Below the pieces are notes generated by a model, which was given only the letters and a program-made list of their open reading frames with translations, was not told the origin of the DNA and ran no database searches. This document shows positions 1 to 5,073 of a DNA stretch of 5,073 nucleotides, piece by piece (position 1 is the first letter of the stretch; the number at the start of each line of letters is the position of its first letter). Location of the stretch: positions 1 to 5,073 of the forward strand of contig NHDJ01000058.1 of assembly GCA_002167265.1 (NCBI GenBank). The letters are read 5' to 3'. A program made the translations under genes and the position numbers. The stretch is from Verrucomicrobia bacterium TMED56 (GTDB lineage: Bacteria; Verrucomicrobiota; Verrucomicrobiia; Opitutales; Seribacteraceae).

Positions 1-270
1 ATTTCTGATTCAGGCGGAGTTGATTTCTAATCCTTAGGATAGTATTACTCGACTTTTCTGTATCCATTTCAGGTGGACCGTGAAATTTCTATCCCGTGCT
101 TGTTTTAAAAATTCCAAGGTGCCTCCCAAGCGGATCATTAAATATAATTCTATTTTACCAAATGCCTTTATAGATTTTTTGGCTAAAGATATTGGGGAGA
201 TTTAGAACAAATAAAATACCTGTTCTCCACAAAATCACTTCAGCTTTAGTACAGGGCAAAAAAAGCAGGT
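1..270. other. Left-edge region without a convincing gene
   Basis: No gene can be called with confidence here. On the minus strand one frame stays open for 55 codons, from 201 down to a TAA at 34-36, just after a TAA at 202-204. It contains one ATG at 136-138, which would give 34 residues. The translation has a natural-looking mixture of residues (for example LGGTLEFLKQARDRNF), but I recognise no family and see no Shine-Dalgarno, so it may be chance or a decayed gene end. A 6-bp inverted repeat (204-209 with 221-226, loop of 11) lies between this stretch and the next gene, but it lacks a U-run and is not a convincing terminator. On the plus strand, frames open at base 1 close by base 36, so an upstream plus-strand gene could end here, but nothing identifies it. 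Confidence 0.4.
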
Positions 271-417
271 CTATTCATAGTACTCCCTAATCTTTTTCCT
301 TTTTCTTTTCTTCTTAAAAAAAGTAACTAATCGGAGAATCAAAAACAATGAAACAAGCCCAATAAATTCCCAGTTATCGGTAATCTTTTCGAAAATTAGA
401 TCTTCAAAAGAATTCAT
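271..417 (-). CDS. Small single-span membrane protein with polybasic C-terminus (48 aa), hypothetical
   Basis: This 48-residue frame runs from an ATG at 415-417 to a TAG at 271-273. It has three parts. An acidic, amphipathic N-terminus (about residues 1-18, starting MNSFEDLIFEK) is followed by one hydrophobic stretch (about 19-35, FIGLVSLFLILRLVTFF). The tail is dense in Lys and Arg (about 36-44, KKKRKRKKIR) and ends in EYYE. The positive-inside rule would put the tail in the cytoplasm. I do not recognise the family. The gene lies 138 bases downstream of the large membrane-protein gene on the same strand, so co-transcription is possible. There is no clear Shine-Dalgarno. An in-frame TGA four codons upstream limits the start to this ATG or the TTG two codons before it. 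Caution: the basic tail is encoded by a pure pyrimidine/purine tract at 291-315, so low-complexity DNA could mimic such a tail. The orderly three-part layout argues for a real gene, but length alone does not. Confidence 0.45.
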   Translation of the reverse strand: MNSFEDLIFEKITDNWEFIGLVSLFLILRLVTFFKKKRKRKKIREYYE

Positions 418-536
418 ATTCAATCTGATTCAACATTCATTGCATTGTAATATACACTAGCTAAGGCAATTTATATCTTTTTCCATAAAGTAATTACTCG
501 AAAAATCCTTTGCAAATTCAATTGTAGATACCTGTA

Positions 537-551
537 AAAACCTCGAGTTTT
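537..551 (-). terminator. Weak terminator-like hairpin after the 424-aa gene
   Basis: Read on the minus strand, AAAAC, a five-base loop and GTTTT form a 5-bp stem that begins four bases after the stop codon of the large membrane-protein gene, and the 3' arm runs straight into one more T. The position fits a terminator. However, the stem is short and AT-rich, and the U-run largely coincides with the 3' arm, so it would be weak. If it fails to terminate, the 48-residue gene downstream would be on the same transcript. Confidence 0.2.
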
Positions 552-555
552 GAAG

Positions 556-1830
556 TTATGATTTTCTTTCTGTTTGATTTTTCACTCCGACAATTATCGA
601 ATAACAACACGCGATTATTGGTAAAAGTAGAAGGTTGGATTGATTAAATAAAGGATCTTCCAAAAACCAAATCTCCCCCCTTAAGATAGTTGTGAAAGTG
701 CCCCACAGGTACACACATGCAAATAGAATTCCAAGTACCTCTTTTCCAAAAGATAAGGTAGATATTGCCAACCCCAAGATTCCCAATGTTTGTAAGACCA
801 AGGCTATGTCGTAATACCTTCCACCGATAAGTGCATTCTGGGATACTGCTTCTTCCTCCATTTCACTGGTGGAAATTTTTTCACTAGGAATTTCTTCCCC
901 ATTTACTTCAAGGTTTTCCACATTAGGAGCTTCGACCTCAAAAGGTTCGTTTTTGGTTTGCTCCACAGACTTTTGCTCGGCCTCAACGGCAAGATTCTCG
1001 TTTTGCTTATATGTTAAAGAAGTACCGAATACATCGAAGCCAAAAGCACAGATTGTGATGAAGAAGGACTTCCACGCACGGCATGCAATACATGGCAAAC
1101 CGATTGCCAGGGGGTAGGTTAAAAGTGCCCAAAAGATCCAATGTGCAGAATCGCTTCTTAGAAATGGGTATGACCCGCCTCCCCATCCCCATGTTGCGAA
1201 AAGTGCAGAAGTTATTGCACCTAAAGCCAAAAAAACAAGTTTTGAGTTTATTCTCGTTTTGTTTGGATTGGGACGATTTTTCTTAGATTTTCCCCATTCA
1301 TTATCCCCTTTTGCAGGAGTTCCAGATGTTAAACTAATTTTATCTGTAATTATATTTTCTTCTGCTGTATTCTGTTTGTCTAAAAGTTCCCCGGATAATT
1401 GAAAATTTTCTTTTTGGGGAGTAAGGTCGGTTTCCTTATTCTTTATAATGTGAACTAAATTCTCCTGTGTATCATTATCTTTTAAGACGCTTCCCAGAAT
1501 GGCTCTTTGATAAAAGGAATCAAAGTCTAAAACTCTAACTGGCAATAAAATTTCATCACCTGGTCTTAAGGATTCAACCATACTATTTTCCTCCGGGACC
1601 AAAAGCAGGTTTACCTCGACTTTCTTGTCTTTTATTTTACCAGTTATCGTATACCCACTTTCATATACGGAGTCGAAAATGTTACCAAATGTTCGGACTG
1701 AGGAAGCGAAAAGAATTGTCAGGTTCATCACACAACCGCGAAATGGATCGATCATGGACTTTGCTTCGTAGGAAGGTCTTGGATTAGCCTTCAGGTCTTC
1801 TAATTGTAACAAAAGTTCTCTGTGATTCAT
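556..1830 (-). CDS. Polytopic membrane protein with soluble N-terminal beta-rich domain (424 aa), hypothetical
   Basis: I do not recognise this family. Residues 1-45 look helical and charged. Residues about 46-117 alternate short hydrophobic strands with turns (GYTITGKIKDKKVEVNLLLV, then LRPGDEILLPVRVLDF), which resembles a small OB-like barrel; that fold is an inference. A polar linker (118-197) ends in a Lys/Arg-rich cluster before the first membrane span. Likely spans are 198-217, 230-250, 255-271, 341-361, 362-383 and 399-416. Between spans 3 and 4 lies a loop of about 65 residues with some 16 Glu and only 4 Lys. Basic residues before span 1, after span 2 and at the C-terminus put those parts in the cytoplasm and the acidic loop outside. 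Cys pairs occur in span 2 (C247, C250) and span 6 (C408, C409). Start: a frame extension to 1869 begins with TTG, and an ATG at 1839 is one base from a GGAG. The ATG at 1830 has that GGAG (1841-1844) ten bases upstream and was preferred. The role is unknown. Confidence 0.85.
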   Translation of the reverse strand: MNHRELLLQLEDLKANPRPSYEAKSMIDPFRGCVMNLTILFASSVRTFGNIFDSVYESGYTITGKIKDKKVEVNLLLVPEENSMVESLRPGDEILLPVRVLDFDSFYQRAILGSVLKDNDTQENLVHIIKNKETDLTPQKENFQLSGELLDKQNTAEENIITDKISLTSGTPAKGDNEWGKSKKNRPNPNKTRINSKLVFLALGAITSALFATWGWGGGSYPFLRSDSAHWIFWALLTYPLAIGLPCIACRAWKSFFITICAFGFDVFGTSLTYKQNENLAVEAEQKSVEQTKNEPFEVEAPNVENLEVNGEEIPSEKISTSEMEEEAVSQNALIGGRYYDIALVLQTLGILGLAISTLSFGKEVLGILFACVYLWGTFTTILRGEIWFLEDPLFNQSNLLLLPIIACCYSIIVGVKNQTERKS

Positions 1831-2288
1831 GAAATTCATACTCCATTTACAAGGCAAAAAACTATGCAAGAAAAAGTTAAGATAAATCGATTAAAGATAT
1901 TTTTTCTTTTCGGTTAAGCCGTGCGGTTAGATTTGATTTTATTATTAAAATTAAAAAAATTGTTATATTAAACTCAGAAAAACATAGACCTAAAATTAAG
2001 TCAAGCAGTAGAATTGACTAAAATAGAGCAAGAATAGTGGGGTATTATGATTGATCCAATCTAGAGAATTTCCAGGTAAAAGTTGGGGAACAGCCTTGGT
2101 TATTGTTGCCAAAGTTATTTGTCCCTTTCTACTCCAGAAAATTGATTCTTTTGTTGTAAGTCCATCAAGTTAGTTGAGTATTTCACTAGCTTTTAATTAA
2201 ACTCATTTTTGTGTATGCAAATTCCTTGAACTCTTTTCTGAGCATTAAATAGCTAGCTTAAAATTAAGAATTCTTTGTCGAAAAAGGT
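1831..2288. other. Long intergenic region, mostly non-coding
   Basis: This gap separates the start of the 424-residue gene from the end of the SixA-like gene. It is very AT-rich and holds no recognisable gene; it should carry the promoter of the 424-residue gene, but I could not find a convincing one. One plus-strand frame (2051-2173) is open for 40 codons from a TTG preceded by GGGG at 2039-2042. Its product would be hydrophobic in the middle (GTALVIVAKVICPFLL). It is too short, and its start too weak, to call a gene. Near the right end, two similar AT-rich words (CTAGCTTTTAATTAA at 2186-2200 and CTAGCTTAAAATTAAG at 2253-2268) form an imperfect direct repeat, and AAGAATTCTT at 2266-2275 is a perfect palindrome. 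Neither is followed by a U-run that would make a terminator for the SixA gene. Confidence 0.5.
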
Positions 2289-2807
2289 TTAAAGCAGATT
2301 TATTGGTTTTTCAGAGGTATTTTTGGGGAAATCGAATTTTGCTGATTGAATACTTTTTCGATCGATGCCTTGCCATGAACTAATTTCAAAAATTAGTTCA
2401 ATTACTCCACTCGTTGGAATGTTCAAGATCGGTAGATTCCAAATATCAGATGCTAAATCAGTAAGTCCCGGGTTGTGCCCGAAAATTATTACCTCACTAA
2501 ACTGGTTGGGTATTCTTTTTATAAAATGAATTAATTCAGCACTGCTTGCATGATATAGCTCCGGGGTAAGTTGTATCTTGCAAGGGGAGAAATCCAGTAC
2601 TTTGCAGATTGCTTTTGCAGTGAGCACGGTACGAGTTGCAGTGCTGGTATAGATAATATCTGGCAATGTGTTTCTTTGCTTGAGTCTATTTCCTGTATCA
2701 GGTGCATCCTTTTTACCGCGATGATTAAGAGGTCGGTCATGATCATCGAGTTCTATTTGCTTCCAACTCGATTTGGCATGGCGGATTAATAAAAGCTTTT
2801 TAGGCAT
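2289..2807 (-). CDS. sixA: SixA-type phosphohistidine phosphatase (histidine phosphatase superfamily)
   Basis: This 172-residue protein is a compact member of the histidine phosphatase (phosphoglycerate mutase-like) superfamily, of about the usual SixA length. It carries the full active-site set in order: the RHA motif (R9, H10, A11), where H10 is the expected phospho-accepting histidine; STATRT with R59; the acidic residue in the ELYHAS motif (E83), which is typical of SixA; and the second histidine in FGHNPGL (H111). No catalytic residue is missing. In E. coli, SixA removes phosphate from phosphohistidine, first described on the ArcB histidine phosphotransfer domain and later linked to the nitrogen phosphotransferase system. 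The substrate here cannot be inferred, because no sensor kinase or PTS gene is present. No signal peptide is seen, so the enzyme should be cytoplasmic. The ATG at 2805-2807 sits directly before the conserved first strand (KKLLLIRHA), so the start is secure even though the Shine-Dalgarno is weak. The C-terminal 20 or so residues extend past the conserved core. Confidence 0.93.
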   Translation of the reverse strand: MPKKLLLIRHAKSSWKQIELDDHDRPLNHRGKKDAPDTGNRLKQRNTLPDIIYTSTATRTVLTAKAICKVLDFSPCKIQLTPELYHASSAELIHFIKRIPNQFSEVIIFGHNPGLTDLASDIWNLPILNIPTSGVIELIFEISSWQGIDRKSIQSAKFDFPKNTSEKPINLL

Positions 2808-2880
2808 TACTTTACAACTGGTTTGAATAAAATTGTGTACTGAGTGAGTGAATTGAAAGCAATTTTCGGCCGTTTTGATT

Positions 2881-2909
2881 TTGGCAAAAAATGCAGATTA
2901 CAGTATAGA
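2881..2909 (+). promoter_or_regulatory. Candidate sigma70-like promoter for the first repeat lipoprotein
   Basis: TTGGCA (2881-2886, five of six matches to TTGACA) and TATAGA (2904-2909, four of six to TATAAT) are separated by exactly 17 bases. The lipoprotein ATG at 2916 begins only six bases after the -10 element. A transcript would therefore start at or almost at the A of the start codon, giving a leaderless message. This also argues against the longer frame that begins with GTG at 2844, since that start would lie upstream of the promoter. Promoters of non-model phyla can differ from the E. coli consensus, so this is a motif-level call only. Confidence 0.4.
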
Positions 2910-2915
2910 GCATTT

Positions 2916-3497
2916 ATGTTTCCTCGAAGCAAATTGGCAGGCTCGGTAATTTTCACTTTATTGATATTTGCATGTACTGATTCAACTAAGGATGAGATTG
3001 GATCCAAATTAATGCGGGACAACAATAAAACTGACAGCAACGAGGTCACCTATTCCAACCATCAAAAGGGGGCGAACTCAAACCGAACTTTAGAACCCAA
3101 AGATTCTCTTGTCCCTAACCAAAATTCAATTTCTAAAGGGGAGCTTAATATAACTTCTTCATTGGTTTCCAAAAGTTATATTAAGAAGGAATTTTTTGAA
3201 GACGGATCCATTAAAGAAGAGATTGAATATTTGGACAATATTAAGGAGGGAATTCGGAGGAAGTGGCACGAAAATGGAAAATTGGCGAAACAAGGATCAA
3301 TGAAAGAAGACCGTTGGCATGGAAAATACGAGGAATGGTATGAAGAGGGTGTTCCAAAAGTTTTGGGTCAGTATCTGGAGGGAAGGCAAGATGGGGAATG
3401 GTTGTTTTTCGACAGGGAGGGTACTGCATTGCCTAGTCTTTTTTTTGATAACGGACAAGAGATAACCCGGAAATTACCTAAGGTTTTATCCGATTGA
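2916..3497 (+). CDS. MORN/YwqK-type repeat lipoprotein (193 aa)
   Basis: The protein starts with a lipoprotein-like signal peptide: basic n-region (R4, K6), hydrophobic core and LIFAC, with Cys20 as the likely lipidated residue. A polar Asn/Ser/Lys-rich linker (about 21-90) would act as a tether. The C-terminal half (about 92-185) carries repeats of the YwqK/MORN type (COG2849-like). Aromatic-turn-Gly units recur at FFEDGS (93-98), WHENGK (117-122), WYEEGVP (141-147), FFDREGT (164-170) and FFDNGQE (176-182), so the period is 24, 24, 23 and then a half unit of 12. B. subtilis YwqK, the family name-giver, is the antitoxin partner of YwqJ, but most repeat proteins of this type have no known function and I see no toxin gene here. 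Start choice: the frame can be extended to a GTG at 2844, but that buries the signal peptide 24 residues in, so the ATG at 2916 is preferred. The gene converges on a second repeat lipoprotein with 10 bases between them. Confidence 0.85.
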   Translation: MFPRSKLAGSVIFTLLIFACTDSTKDEIGSKLMRDNNKTDSNEVTYSNHQKGANSNRTLEPKDSLVPNQNSISKGELNITSSLVSKSYIKKEFFEDGSIKEEIEYLDNIKEGIRRKWHENGKLAKQGSMKEDRWHGKYEEWYEEGVPKVLGQYLEGRQDGEWLFFDREGTALPSLFFDNGQEITRKLPKVLSD

Positions 3498-3507
3498 TCC
3501 CAATCAT

Positions 3508-4140
3508 CTATATTTCGATTCCTTTTTTAAACCTTCGGGTTCTCAATTCAGTTCCGTTGCTGTCAAAATCAATGAACTGACCATTACCCATAATCACTTT
3601 TGACCGGTTGCACTCCCTTCCATCGATTAAAAAGACGCGTATCCATTCAAGCGTGCCCAAAAGGTTTTTTGAATGGGCTTCAAGCTGGCCATTTTCATAA
3701 TACTCCTTCCATTCCCCATCCACTTCTCCGTCTCTCGTTTGTCCTACTACTTTAATCCTGCCGCTCCTGTGCCATACAAGAAACGGTCCTGACATAAAAT
3801 CATCTTTCCAGTGTATCTGAGATTTTCTGTCTCCTTTTGAGTACCATTTTAGCCATGCCCCTTGCTTTTGTCCTTTGCTTAGGTAACCAAGTTCGTAAAC
3901 AGTCCCATTTTCTTCTGTTTTGGCCCAACCAGTAAAGGGTTCATTATCTGCATCTACAAAAAGCATAATCATACCAAACATCCTTTTTCTATCTAGAGAC
4001 TCAAGTGGGATGGCTTGTTTCTTTGCTTTTTCAAGGATGTGAGATTGAGTCAGGTCTGGAGTTCCGCATCCAAAACATAAAATGAACAGGGAAAAGGGCA
4101 CCATTTGTCTGTTCATCGAAATTTTCAACTTATCAATCAT
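3508..4140 (-). CDS. Second MORN/YwqK-type repeat lipoprotein (210 aa)
   Basis: A signal peptide with basic residues (K4, K6, R11) and a hydrophobic core ends in LCFGC, giving Cys25 as the probable lipidated residue; Cys at -3 makes the lipobox imperfect, so lipidation is likely but not certain. The body carries repeats in a strict 24-residue register: TEENGT...W99, YSKGDR...W123, HRSGRI...Y147 and YENGQL from 148. Within them, the pattern Gly, small or aromatic residue, Lys/Val, Trp/Tyr recurs (GAWLKW, GPFLVW, GEWKEY). The end (about 160-210) is a degenerate continuation with NGQFIDFDSNGTELR. The family is the same broad YwqK/MORN type as the convergent neighbour, but the flanking sequences differ, so the two are distant paralogues at most. 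Two starts are possible: ATG at 4140 (used here) or ATG at 4116, which would give a shorter n-region; neither has a Shine-Dalgarno. The function is unknown; it probably sits on the periplasmic side of the envelope. Confidence 0.83.
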   Translation of the reverse strand: MIDKLKISMNRQMVPFSLFILCFGCGTPDLTQSHILEKAKKQAIPLESLDRKRMFGMIMLFVDADNEPFTGWAKTEENGTVYELGYLSKGQKQGAWLKWYSKGDRKSQIHWKDDFMSGPFLVWHRSGRIKVVGQTRDGEVDGEWKEYYENGQLEAHSKNLLGTLEWIRVFLIDGRECNRSKVIMGNGQFIDFDSNGTELRTRRFKKGIEI

Positions 4141-4158
4141 GTAAACTAGCTAATCTCG

Positions 4159-4187
4159 TTGCCAGTTAAACTAAAGAAAAGTAATAA
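4159..4187 (+). promoter_or_regulatory. Candidate sigma70-like promoter for the ABC-F gene
   Basis: TTGCCA (4159-4164, five of six matches to TTGACA) is followed after exactly 17 bases by TAATAA (4182-4187), a poor -10 (three of six). The ABC-F ATG starts eight bases later, and no Shine-Dalgarno lies between. The layout copies that upstream of the repeat lipoprotein at 2916 and would also give a nearly leaderless transcript. The whole divergent gap here is only 55 bases, so a promoter for this gene within the gap must lie close to the start codon. The weak -10 keeps confidence low. Confidence 0.28.
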
Positions 4188-4195
4188 CTCTAGCC

Positions 4196-5073
4196 ATGAT
4201 TTTTATAAAAGACATACATCTTGCTTTTGGGCATAAAAAGGTGTTTGTGGGGGTTTCTGAAACGATTGCTCCAAGAGACAGAATTGCTTTAGTGGGATCC
4301 AATGGATCGGGTAAGACAAGTTTGCTTAGGATGCTCATGGGTGAGGTAGAACCGAATGAGGGAGTGATCGAAAAACCTGACTATGCGACCGTGGGTTATT
4401 TACCACAGGATGGAGTTTCTGCCAAAGGGTGTTCGATGAGGGAGGAAGTATCCAAGGCATTTTCCGGGATGAAAGACTTGCAGGAAAAACTAGATGATGC
4501 TGAAGAAAGGTTGGGGGAGATGGACCCAGAAGCTGAGGAGTTTTATGACTTAATTGATATGATGGGGGCATGGGAAGAGCAGTTAGCAAGTTTTGAGCCC
4601 GAAAAGATGAATTCTAGGATTGAGAGAGTCATGACTGGAATGGGTTTTTCCATTCAAGATTTGGATCGGGATGTGGACGAGTTTTCAGGAGGTTGGCAGA
4701 TGAGAATTGCCTTGGGCAAGTTATTGCTGCAAAGCCCGTCCTTGCTTATTTTGGATGAGCCCACCAATCACTTGGATGTAGTTTCACAAAATTGGTTGGA
4801 GCATTATTTAAAAAAATATCAAGGCTCTATACTGGTTATTTCGCATGATCGGGCTTTTTTAGAAGCAGTGACGGAGAGAACAATTGAGCTAAAGATGGGC
4901 AACTTGAACAGATACAAGGGGAATTACGGATTCTATCTTAAAGAGAGTTTCGCAAGAATTGAGCGACAAAGAAAAGCTCATGTTAATCAAAAGAAGGTAA
5001 TTCAAAAAGAAAAAGAATTTATAAATCGTTTTCGATCAAATATTAAAAAAGCGGCTATGGTGCAGAGTAGGAT
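4196..5073 (+). CDS. ABC-F family ATPase, N-terminal half (3' end cut by window edge)
   Basis: The first 292 codons of an ABC-F protein are present, with no stop before the window ends. The first ATP-binding domain is complete. It has Walker A GSNGSGKT (34-41), a Q-loop at Q71 (GYLPQD), a charged helical insertion at about 80-140 where ABC-F proteins carry the arm, the signature FSGGWQMR (163-170), Walker B LLILDEP (183-189) with catalytic E188, the D-loop NHLD (191-194) and the switch His in SHDR (H217). After about residue 250, the highly basic inter-domain linker begins, with the typical FINRFRSNIKKA and VQSR words. ABC-F proteins lack membrane domains; they bind the ribosomal E site and act on translation, as in EttA, Uup, YheS and the antibiotic-resistance factors. 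The GGW signature and linker look like a housekeeping translation factor rather than a resistance type, but the subfamily cannot be fixed from this half. A full-length protein would be about 520-650 residues. The start is firm: the first strand and Walker A spacing fit this ATG. Confidence 0.95.
   Translation, partial: MIFIKDIHLAFGHKKVFVGVSETIAPRDRIALVGSNGSGKTSLLRMLMGEVEPNEGVIEKPDYATVGYLPQDGVSAKGCSMREEVSKAFSGMKDLQEKLDDAEERLGEMDPEAEEFYDLIDMMGAWEEQLASFEPEKMNSRIERVMTGMGFSIQDLDRDVDEFSGGWQMRIALGKLLLQSPSLLILDEPTNHLDVVSQNWLEHYLKKYQGSILVISHDRAFLEAVTERTIELKMGNLNRYKGNYGFYLKESFARIERQRKAHVNQKKVIQKEKEFINRFRSNIKKAAMVQSR

Noticed and set aside
246..278. Ten-codon frame overlapping the stop of the 48-residue gene, with GGGAG before its ATG
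   Set aside because: The overlap and ribosome site look neat, but ten codons cannot be separated from chance.
869..1286. Open frames of 60-80 codons on both strands inside the 424-residue gene
   Set aside because: They overlap a long, membrane-protein-like frame, lack start signals and show no domain pattern; they are shadows.
271..1830. Idea that the basic tail of the 48-residue protein pairs with the acidic loop of the 424-residue protein
   Set aside because: The positive-inside rule puts the basic tail in the cytoplasm and the acidic loop outside, so they should be on opposite sides of the membrane.
2844..2915. GTG-initiated N-terminal extension of the first repeat lipoprotein
   Set aside because: It would place 24 polar and basic residues ahead of a normal lipoprotein signal peptide and start upstream of a good promoter.
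2531..3049. Frames of about 70-80 codons over the SixA gene and the start of the first lipoprotein gene
   Set aside because: They are antisense or out-of-frame to genes with clear motifs, and one would cover the divergent promoter region.
3241..3429. 62-codon minus-strand frame inside the first repeat lipoprotein gene
   Set aside because: It is antisense to the repeat region and its Pro/His/Ser-rich composition is typical of an antisense shadow.
3492..3505. GATTG/CAATC hairpin between the two convergent lipoprotein genes
   Set aside because: It has a 5-bp stem with no U-run on either side; the position is right for a shared terminator but the structure is too weak.
3530..3541. AACC-TTCG-GGTT mini-hairpin near the end of the second lipoprotein gene
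   Set aside because: It has a 4-bp stem within coding sequence and no U-run after it on either strand; probably chance.
4335..4589. 84-codon minus-strand frame inside the ABC-F gene
   Set aside because: It is antisense to the conserved ATPase domain; its Pro/Leu/Ser-rich sequence is what antisense of such a gene gives.
2289..5073. A combined toxin-antitoxin or defence system made of SixA, the YwqK-type proteins and the ABC-F protein
   Set aside because: The genes alternate in strand, no toxin or effector domain is present, and SixA and ABC-F are common housekeeping families.

Overview
The window is an AT-rich bacterial chromosomal segment (by eye about 60% A+T) with five clear genes, one plausible small-protein gene and two long gaps. 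Two proteins with lipoprotein-like signal peptides point to a bacterium that makes lipoproteins, probably a diderm. A free-standing SixA-type phosphatase, YwqK/MORN-type repeat lipoproteins and an ABC-F ATPase would fit a low-GC Verrucomicrobiota or Bacteroidota-like lineage. That placement is a weak inference from general family knowledge, because there is no rRNA or other marker gene here.

Layout from left to right. Bases 1-270 hold no convincing gene, only an open but unrecognised stretch on the minus strand. A 48-residue single-span membrane protein with a strongly basic tail is read on the minus strand at 271-417. A 424-residue membrane protein follows at 556-1830 (minus), with a soluble beta-rich N-terminal domain, about six membrane spans and one long Glu-rich loop. 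Bases 1831-2288 are mostly non-coding. A SixA-like histidine phosphatase lies at 2289-2807 (minus). It is divergent from a MORN/YwqK-repeat lipoprotein at 2916-3497 (plus), which converges with a second repeat lipoprotein at 3508-4140 (minus), leaving only 10 bases between their stop codons. The second lipoprotein is divergent from an ABC-F ATPase that starts at 4196 (plus) and runs off the right edge.

Neighbouring genes mostly alternate in strand, so the window is not one operon and no shared pathway is evident. The closest thing to a functional unit is the convergent pair of repeat lipoproteins, which share a 24-residue repeat register and probably both sit at the cell envelope. Two plus-strand genes have a sigma70-like promoter with a 17-base spacer only 6-8 bases before the start codon and no good Shine-Dalgarno, which suggests leaderless messages. 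I found no RNA gene, CRISPR array, insertion sequence or strong terminator, and no compelling new multi-gene system.
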